Under the pieces are notes generated by a model. It saw nothing but the letters and a program-made list of their open reading frames with translations, was not told the DNA's origin and ran no database searches. Positions 7,755-12,667 of a DNA stretch of 12,667 nucleotides are shown here, piece after piece (the stretch's first letter is position 1; every line of letters begins with the position of its first letter). This stretch comes from JBLHKE01 sp047619485. GTDB taxonomy: Bacteria; Verrucomicrobiota; Verrucomicrobiia; Verrucomicrobiales; DEV007. The stretch is from contig JBLHKE010000149.1 of the NCBI GenBank assembly GCA_047619485.1, positions 1 through 12,667 of the forward strand, read 5' to 3'. The position numbers and the translations under genes were made by a program.

Positions 7755-10004
7755 TCATTCAAAGATCGGCTCCTCGCGTTCTTTTCCATCACCTTTTTTA
7801 CTTCCAATCTGCGCCAAGACGATCTCAGCACGGCTTTTGATTCGTGAGTTGAATTTGCTCTTGGTGAGCTTGGTTGCCAATGCGCGCGCGGCTTCAGGAT
7901 CTTTTTCGACGAGTTTCTCGCAGAGGTTCACAGCAGCGGAGGCGGCATGGGCTCCGATTTGGCGATCGGTCAGCATCGATTCTACCAGATCGATCGAACG
8001 GTCGTGTGGTAGTTGCCCGAGGATGGGCAACAGCAGGATTCGCTCCCGTGAGGCGGTTGCGATCTCGAAGGCATCTGCTGCGTAGCGCACCCGCTGCTCC
8101 AAGCTCAATTCAGTTGAAGACGCAACCAGCTTAGCGACCCCCTTGGCCATCTGTCCGGTGACCACTGGGTCTTTGTTCTCCGATTTCATGATCTGCAGCA
8201 TCTCGGGCAACGCGGTAGCATCGGGCCATTTTGCGAGGGCGGCGATCGCGATATCGCTGTGGATCTTTCCTTTTCCGATCAGGGCCTCGACAGCCGCTAG
8301 CCCATTTGAGCTGCCGAGTATGGGGAACAGCGCAATCAATTGGCGGTGTTGTCCCGGCTCCTCGTGTTCGCGCATGAAGGAAATGATCTCGCTTGAGACG
8401 AGGCTAGGATTTCTAGCGCGGGCGCACACTGCCGTGAGAACAACAAGCACACCGCCTCGCTTTTTAGCGTAGAGGTCGAGGAGCTTGCGGAACTCAGTGT
8501 CTCCTGCCTGCTGGCGGAGAACGGAGAGTGCGGCGCTCGACACCGCCAAGTCATCCTCGCTGGCGAAGTCCATGATGCGGGTGAGACCTGTGCGGTCGCG
8601 GTTGCGCATGAACAGACCAATCGCGATGGCGCGGATCTCAGAGGTCTTGCCCTCTCGGGCGTGGAACTCGATGGTTTGCGCGATGGCGTTCCCTTTGACC
8701 TGGCTCAGCGCACTCATGGCCGCGTCGCGGATTTGGCTATCCGGCGTGATGGCTTTGGAGAGTAGAAGCTCGACCACGCTGACGCTGCCGAGTGGTCCGA
8801 GCGCTCGGATACAAGCGATTTCCAGATCCTTTGCCTTGACCCGATCCCGCCGTTCGAGCTCCCCGATCGACAGTAGCAACTTGACGACGTTCGGCTGGGC
8901 TGCGAGGTCGCCCTTCATCGCCAGCGCGTTGAGAATTTGTTTCTGAACCTGTTTCGGGGATGTCTCGAGCATGGAGGCCAGCCCAGTGGTCAGTTGGCGG
9001 TTGGAGACGAGGACGGAGGTTACGATCCCGGCCGTCCGCGTGCGTGGATCCTTCGACCGCAGCGCATCGATCACGACCGCTCCAGACTCGGCTGGGATGG
9101 CGCGCGCCATCCCGAGCATGGCCGCACGTTTGACTGCAACGGACTCGGTCTGGGCGTGGAGAACTTTAAAAATCTTGCCCGCTCCCGGGCGGTCGCCGGA
9201 AATGCCACGCTGATTGGCAATCGCTAGCAGGCCGAGCTCGAACTCACGGCGCAGTCGCTTATCTGTCGTTCCGGATCTTGCTTTCCCGAGTGCCCTAGTT
9301 GCGTCGCTGCCACCGAGCCGGCCAAGCGCCGTGGCAGCGGCAATGACAATGTCCGTGTCCGGGTTACTTAGCAGCGGGGCGATTTCCTCCACCGCGGCCG
9401 TATATTGGCGGGCGGCGATCGAATCGATCAGGCCGAGGGTGAGATTCTTGTTCTCAGTGGCGGTTTTCAGAGCGTCAACCAACGCCCGGTCGGCCTCGAC
9501 GGCTGGGATGTTCTGCAGTGCCATCCGCCCACGCTCGACGTCGTTGGCAATCGGGGATGAAAGCAGCTTTACTAGGGGCGGCACGGATTGCGCTCCGCCA
9601 AGATCACCGAGCGCCTCGATGAGGAGGCGGCGCCCCGTCTGTGGGTAGTCCGGGATCTCCAGCTGTTTGGCGACCGCCGAGCAGAAGACCTTGCGCTGCG
9701 CCTCCCGGTCGGGTGAAGAGACGTGGAAAGCCATTTCCCGCAGTTGTTTCTGCGCCTCGTTGCGGCGGCTTGAGACATTCGTTCCGATAAAATCCTTCAG
9801 CTCGGCAAACCCCTGCACATAGAGCGCTTCGTATTCATCGACGCTGCGCTCCGGGTTCGGAGCCAAGCCGGTGAGTTCTTGGAGGATTGTCACCTCGTCG
9901 GAGCCAGCCTCGACGACTGTCTCCTCGTCGGGGTCAGCCAGTGCTAGACCAATGGCGCATTGGAGCACTGCCGCGAGGGTGGCGGGGAGGATCTTCGATT
10001 TCAT
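7755..10004 (-). CDS. Secreted HEAT-repeat protein
   Basis: An exported alpha-solenoid protein with no enzymatic motif; proteins of this fold usually act as binding scaffolds. I placed the start at the ATG at 10004 (749 aa) because it opens a clear signal peptide: MKSK, a hydrophobic core, then ALA before DPDEE (cleavage expected after about residue 23). The open frame continues upstream to 10367, but those residues are arginine- and serine-rich and overlap the oxidoreductase gene, so they are a shadow. After an acidic linker and a charged helical stretch (about 57-120), degenerate two-helix repeats run to about residue 735. Examples are QSVPPLVKLLSS (139-150) and VEEIAPLLSNPD followed by ALGRLGG (205-232). 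The tail is lysine- and glutamate-rich. It starts 25 bases after the oxidoreductase stop and is probably in its operon. Such proteins are common in planctomycetes and verrucomicrobia. The binding partner is unknown. Confidence 0.85.
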   Translation of the reverse strand: MKSKILPATLAAVLQCAIGLALADPDEETVVEAGSDEVTILQELTGLAPNPERSVDEYEALYVQGFAELKDFIGTNVSSRRNEAQKQLREMAFHVSSPDREAQRKVFCSAVAKQLEIPDYPQTGRRLLIEALGDLGGAQSVPPLVKLLSSPIANDVERGRMALQNIPAVEADRALVDALKTATENKNLTLGLIDSIAARQYTAAVEEIAPLLSNPDTDIVIAAATALGRLGGSDATRALGKARSGTTDKRLRREFELGLLAIANQRGISGDRPGAGKIFKVLHAQTESVAVKRAAMLGMARAIPAESGAVVIDALRSKDPRTRTAGIVTSVLVSNRQLTTGLASMLETSPKQVQKQILNALAMKGDLAAQPNVVKLLLSIGELERRDRVKAKDLEIACIRALGPLGSVSVVELLLSKAITPDSQIRDAAMSALSQVKGNAIAQTIEFHAREGKTSEIRAIAIGLFMRNRDRTGLTRIMDFASEDDLAVSSAALSVLRQQAGDTEFRKLLDLYAKKRGGVLVVLTAVCARARNPSLVSSEIISFMREHEEPGQHRQLIALFPILGSSNGLAAVEALIGKGKIHSDIAIAALAKWPDATALPEMLQIMKSENKDPVVTGQMAKGVAKLVASSTELSLEQRVRYAADAFEIATASRERILLLPILGQLPHDRSIDLVESMLTDRQIGAHAASAAVNLCEKLVEKDPEAARALATKLTKSKFNSRIKSRAEIVLAQIGSKKGDGKEREEPIFE

Positions 10005-10029
10005 CACTGCAAAATAAATTAATGTTAGA

Positions 10030-11391
10030 CTAAACGAGTGTGTAGGGCGCGCGCCGTGGGCGGTCGAGCATCCGGGAGGCACCTGGGTTGTCCGTAATCT
10101 CCTGCTTCTCCGGATCCCAGGTAAGTTTGCGTTCCGTCCGTTCGGCGATCGCATTGAGTAAGCAGATGCTCGTCGTGCGGTGGGCGACGGACGCGTCGAC
10201 GATCGGTTTGGTACGTGCCTTGATGTTCTCGATCCAGCTGTCCTCGACCACATGCTCGAGCGGCAAGCGCGTATCGCCGACGGTGAGATTGGTGCGCGAC
10301 AGCTCCCTCGGCTCCGTGTTGAGGCTGCCGCGATCGGCGATCGAGATGCTAGCCTCGGCACCCACAAACTCGATCTCGTTGCTAGTCGAAACCGGGTGTC
10401 CGATCTTCACCGTGGTGCCATTCGCGTAGCGGTAGGTGGCGTATTCCTGGTCATCGACACCTGCTGGCGTGAATTCGATCGGCCCCGTATTTTCCATGCC
10501 GAGAGCCCACTGGATAACGTCGTAACGATCGAAGCCAGGTTCGCCGTGGGTGCGGACACCGTAATCCCAGAAGGATCGCCAGCCTCCGACGCGGCTGCCG
10601 TTCACCCGGGAGGAATGGTAGGGCACGACCGGCGCGGGGCCTAGCCACCGGTCGTAGTCGAGTTCTTTCGGTGGCTCTTGGGCAGGGAGGGAATTCGACT
10701 CCGGGAAGGGGCTCCTCGCGACATAAACTTCTTTGATCTGGCCGAGGTAGCCATTGCGCACCAGTCCACAGGCCTTGACGACATCGTCCTTGCAACGCAT
10801 CGGCGCGATGCACTGGGCGATGGCACCATGATTCCTGGCCGCCTCTTCGACCAGCTGTCCCTCGCGTACGGTGAGTGTCATCGGCGACTGAATGAGCACG
10901 TCTTTACCTGCACGGATCGCATCGAGGGCGATCGCGGCGTGCCAGTGCACGGGGGTGGCGATCACCACGGCATCGATGTCATCGTTGGCGATGATCTCAC
11001 GGTGATCCTGGGTGCCGAGGCCGTCTCCAAACTCCGCTTTGAATTTCCAGTAGGCACGCTTGATATCGACTAGGGCTGCCTTGTAACGGCGCTCGTCGAC
11101 ATCGCAGGTCGCTTTGATAAAAACGTCATCGCGGGTGAGCAATTTCCGCATCGTTTCATTCATCGCTCCCCCTACCCCAATCAGGCCGACATTGATTCGT
11201 TCGCTCGGCGGTGGAGTTGTGGACTTCGCCGTCTTCTGGGCAACTAGGCGCGACGGGACGATGAGTGGGCCTGCGACGGCCGCTGCCGTTAGACCCAGTT
11301 TTTTCAAGGCGTCACGACGACTGTGATCGAATGGTGTCTTCCTCTGCCCTGTGGCGCCAATTTCTTTGCTTATCCGGTTCTCCTTTTTCAT
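10030..11391 (-). CDS. Tat-exported Gfo/Idh/MocA-family protein lacking usual catalytic residues
   Basis: Member of the NAD(P)-dependent sugar oxidoreductase family, 453 aa. A twin-arginine signal is clear: SRRDALKKLG with Arg25-Arg26, a hydrophobic stretch (about 33-46), then a likely cut near residues 51-52. A Rossmann fold follows (INVGLIGVGG at 66-75; AVVIATPVHWHAAIALDAIRAGKDV at 141-165), then a C-terminal alpha/beta domain (about 195-430) with the family's DVIQWALGME. Two features are odd. The EKP motif reads QSP (168-170), so its lysine is missing. In the usual GxHxxD segment before QWALG the protein has EPGFDRYD (284-291), so the catalytic histidine is not in its normal place. It may be catalytically impaired, bind sugars without oxidising them, or use other residues. 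It lies between the TIM-barrel and HEAT-repeat genes, probably in one operon. Folding with cofactor before Tat export is typical of such proteins. Confidence 0.92.
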   Translation of the reverse strand: MKKENRISKEIGATGQRKTPFDHSRRDALKKLGLTAAAVAGPLIVPSRLVAQKTAKSTTPPPSERINVGLIGVGGAMNETMRKLLTRDDVFIKATCDVDERRYKAALVDIKRAYWKFKAEFGDGLGTQDHREIIANDDIDAVVIATPVHWHAAIALDAIRAGKDVLIQSPMTLTVREGQLVEEAARNHGAIAQCIAPMRCKDDVVKACGLVRNGYLGQIKEVYVARSPFPESNSLPAQEPPKELDYDRWLGPAPVVPYHSSRVNGSRVGGWRSFWDYGVRTHGEPGFDRYDVIQWALGMENTGPIEFTPAGVDDQEYATYRYANGTTVKIGHPVSTSNEIEFVGAEASISIADRGSLNTEPRELSRTNLTVGDTRLPLEHVVEDSWIENIKARTKPIVDASVAHRTTSICLLNAIAERTERKLTWDPEKQEITDNPGASRMLDRPRRAPYTLV

Positions 11392-11435
11392 CGCTTGCGT
11401 GCTAATAATCGCTTCTTCTGACTTGGGATTCTATC

Positions 11436-11506
11436 GTTGGTGCTGCCAGTCGCAACCTTCAAATCATCGGTTTAACCGGCAGTTCGATGGCGACTTCGGC
11501 ACCAAT
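11436..11506. repeat. Long interrupted inverted repeat between the TIM-barrel and oxidoreductase genes
   Basis: Outer arms TTGGTGC (11437-11443) and GCACCAA (11499-11505) pair over 7 bases, plus a G-T wobble outside. After a 4x3-base internal loop, AGTCGC (11448-11453) pairs with GCGACT (11490-11495). The 36-base interior contains a second small palindrome, CGGTT-T-AACCG (11468-11478). The repeat fills much of the 126-base gap between two same-strand genes, so an mRNA from the cluster would carry it just after the TIM-barrel stop. It could adjust relative expression, protect an mRNA end, or act as an operator for the oxidoreductase. No T-run follows. Confidence 0.45.
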
Positions 11507-11521
11507 AAACCTGATCCTCAT
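11459..11521 (-). CDS. Possible 20-aa mini-ORF overlapping the TIM-barrel stop (ATGA)
   Basis: The last bases of the TIM-barrel gene form ATGA, so an ATG at 11521 overlaps its TGA stop. From it 20 codons run to a TGA at 11461-11459: the peptide starts MRIRFIGAEVAIE and ends with VKPMI. Most codons end in G or C, as in the neighbouring genes, and such an overlap is a usual layout for coupled translation. It is too short to assign a family, and its sequence overlaps the inverted repeat, which may be the real conserved element. It could be a coupled leader peptide or chance. Confidence 0.25.
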   Translation of the reverse strand: MRIRFIGAEVAIELPVKPMI

Positions 11522-12279
11522 CGCGTTTCCATCTCTAACAGTGTGTTCTGAAGGTAAGAGGCGCTGGCCCGGACGCCTTCCGGAGCGTGATCGCCCGGCT
11601 CGTGCTCGACCGTCAGTTGCCAGCCTTCCTCCACCGCCATTTCGAGGATCGTGGGAAATGGCACGTCGCCAGAACCCATCGTGGGTTCGTCCTTCTCGGC
11701 GATCCCATACTCCTTGGCATGCAAGCAACGAACCCGCTCACGATTAGTTTTTAAAAATTCGAGTACATCCCCGCCACCCGCGAGTGCCCAAGCAGTGTCG
11801 ACCTGAAATTTCACCAGATCGGGATCGGTTTCGGTCAGCAGGATATCGATTCCCCGCTGTCCATCGGGCAGTGCTTCAAATTCCCAGTGATGATTGTGGT
11901 AAGAAACGTGGCATCCAAAAGCCTGCGCTTTCATGGCAATGTCATTGAGGCGCTTGGCGCACTGATAATAGCGCTCAACTCCCTCACCGTCCGGTGGCAT
12001 CGGCACGATCAGGTGATGGTTGCCCAACTCGGCGTTGAACTCAGCCAAGGTAGGGAGTTCAGCCTCAAGCCGCTCCATGATCACATGCGCACTGCTCAAT
12101 ATTAACCCATTCATTTCCAATTGATCACGCCATTTTTCCAGATCCCAGTCGTAGTCTCCGGCTGTTTCGACCGCACCGAAACCGAGCGCCCGGATCCCCG
12201 AGAGCATGGCTTCCGGATCTTTAAGCGACTGCTCCTTCAAGCTGTAGAGTTGCAGCGACAGATCCTTAGCGACGTTCAT
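11518..12279 (-). CDS. Sugar phosphate isomerase/epimerase-like TIM-barrel protein
   Basis: A 253-aa xylose-isomerase-like TIM barrel (AP_endonuc_2 family), probably cytoplasmic because no signal peptide is present. Members isomerise, epimerise or cleave sugars and cyclitols using a divalent metal. Visible family motifs are LQLYSLKEQ (9-17), GAVETAG (35-41), YHNHHWEFE (127-135), QVDTAWALAGG (159-169), LHAKEYG (186-192) and LTVEHE (222-227). Likely metal ligands are Glu133 or Glu135, Asp161, His187 and Glu225; this assignment is by family analogy. The length is slightly short for the family but the barrel appears complete. The ATG at 12279 has no Shine-Dalgarno sequence before it. It is the first gene of the cluster with the Tat-signal oxidoreductase-like protein, 126 bases upstream of it. 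Related pairs include inositol-catabolism enzymes and 3-keto-glycoside lyases, but nothing here fixes the substrate. Confidence 0.88.
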   Translation of the reverse strand: MNVAKDLSLQLYSLKEQSLKDPEAMLSGIRALGFGAVETAGDYDWDLEKWRDQLEMNGLILSSAHVIMERLEAELPTLAEFNAELGNHHLIVPMPPDGEGVERYYQCAKRLNDIAMKAQAFGCHVSYHNHHWEFEALPDGQRGIDILLTETDPDLVKFQVDTAWALAGGGDVLEFLKTNRERVRCLHAKEYGIAEKDEPTMGSGDVPFPTILEMAVEEGWQLTVEHEPGDHAPEGVRASASYLQNTLLEMETR

Positions 12280-12476
12280 AATGGCCGCGTCAGTTACGGG
12301 AGCGAGTCGGATTTTTCAACTGCAGACTCTACCTGGTTCACTCGTCACAGGAAATTCGGGATTTTGAGATGGCGTTGGGCCGTGTTTTCTTGTATCCTCC
12401 CCATGTCGCTGGTGGGGTTGCACTTGATTGATTCGCTCAGCGATTAAATTGCTTGGCCTTACCGATCTAAATCTGA
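12280..12476. other. Divergent intergenic region with small palindromes
   Basis: This 197-base gap separates the minus-strand TIM-barrel gene from the plus-strand gene starting at 12477, so it should hold promoters for both. I see no convincing -35/-10 pair on either strand. Two small symmetrical elements stand out: CCCCA (12399-12403) with TGGGG (12413-12417), and the 11-base palindrome TCGCT-C-AGCGA (12433-12443), 33 bases before the plus-strand ATG. The latter is well placed for an operator, but both are short enough to arise by chance. Confidence 0.35.
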
Positions 12477-12667
12477 ATGTCTTCCCCCGCCCCCACAGCT
12501 CCACAAGCTCCCCGCTTTAACGTCGATGCGGGTCCTTCGCGTAAAGACGTCAAGGACAAGATCATCGAGCGCTTCGAGCAGAAGTACATCATCCATCCGC
12601 GCCTCGTCCCGAAGATCCGCGAGTACATCAAGCCGTTCTGCATCGCTGACCCGAACGGGAAAGGTCA
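12477..12667 (+). CDS. Unrecognised protein, N-terminal fragment (3' partial)
   Basis: An ATG at 12477 opens a frame with no stop to the right edge, giving 63 complete codons. The protein begins MSSPAPTAPQAPRF, a proline- and alanine-rich tail that is probably disordered. A charged helical stretch (RKDVKDKIIERFEQK, about residues 22-36) follows, then YIIHPRLVPKIREY and CIADPNGKG. There is no signal peptide or membrane segment, so it is likely cytoplasmic. Codon choice (many C-ending codons) matches the neighbouring genes and supports real coding. I do not recognise the family; the visible part is not enough to claim an ATPase or DNA-binding role. It is transcribed away from the TIM-barrel cluster, and its upstream region has no Shine-Dalgarno match. 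Confidence 0.7.
   Translation, partial: MSSPAPTAPQAPRFNVDAGPSRKDVKDKIIERFEQKYIIHPRLVPKIREYIKPFCIADPNGKG

Noticed and set aside
10005..10367. Upstream extension of the HEAT-repeat frame (121 extra residues)
   Set aside because: The extension is Arg/Ser-rich, overlaps the oxidoreductase gene in another frame, and would bury a clear signal peptide that starts at 10004.
11351..11551. 66-codon plus-strand frame with a hydrophobic stretch
   Set aside because: It is antisense to the start of the Tat-signal gene and the gap beside it; the hydrophobic run reflects the complement of the lysine-rich N-terminus and AT-rich spacer.
12316..12504. 62-codon minus-strand frame in the divergent region
   Set aside because: Its composition is Arg/Pro/Gln-rich, it overlaps the plus-strand gene start at 12477, and it has no start signal or motif.

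Overview
The window (about 57% G+C by eye) looks like chromosomal DNA from a Gram-negative bacterium of the Planctomycetes-Verrucomicrobia (PVC) type, most likely a verrucomicrobial relative. This is inference from gene content: a secreted HEAT-repeat protein, a Tat-exported Gfo/Idh/MocA-family protein and a sugar-phosphate-isomerase-like TIM-barrel protein lie together on one strand, a grouping typical of that superphylum. None of the seven visible start codons has a clear Shine-Dalgarno sequence. I see no RNA gene, CRISPR array, insertion sequence or prophage.

Layout. Positions 2-3220 (+) hold the 3' part of a large hybrid sensor histidine kinase (Cache, membrane segment, HAMP, PAS, HisKA, HATPase, two receiver domains, Hpt); its start lies before the window. 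It converges on a membrane-anchored subtilisin-like protease (3325-5076, -), with an AT-rich inverted repeat between the two. Next, on the minus strand, come ilvB and ilvN (7623 down to 5311), the large and small subunits of acetolactate synthase. They form a two-gene unit with a possible promoter just upstream of ilvB. Then a three-gene minus-strand cluster runs from 12279 down to 7755: TIM-barrel isomerase/epimerase-like protein, Tat-signal Gfo/Idh/MocA-like protein, and a signal-peptide-bearing HEAT-repeat protein. At the right edge the first 63 codons of an unrecognised plus-strand gene start at 12477, divergent from the cluster.

How the genes work together. IlvB and IlvN make the acetolactate or acetohydroxybutyrate that starts branched-chain amino-acid synthesis; ilvC is not adjacent. 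The TIM-barrel/oxidoreductase/HEAT cluster resembles sugar or glycoside modification clusters in which an oxidoreductase and a TIM-barrel lyase or isomerase act on the same carbohydrate, but no substrate can be read from the sequence. The sensor kinase carries every phosphorelay step up to Hpt, and its final response regulator is not seen here. The protease and the kinase are probably independent units.

The most unusual points are these. The Gfo/Idh/MocA-like protein lacks the EKP lysine and the usual catalytic histidine. A 20-codon mini-ORF with an ATGA stop/start overlap, lying within a long interrupted inverted repeat, sits between the TIM-barrel and oxidoreductase genes. No start codon shows a Shine-Dalgarno sequence. 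I found no convincing evidence of a wholly new system.
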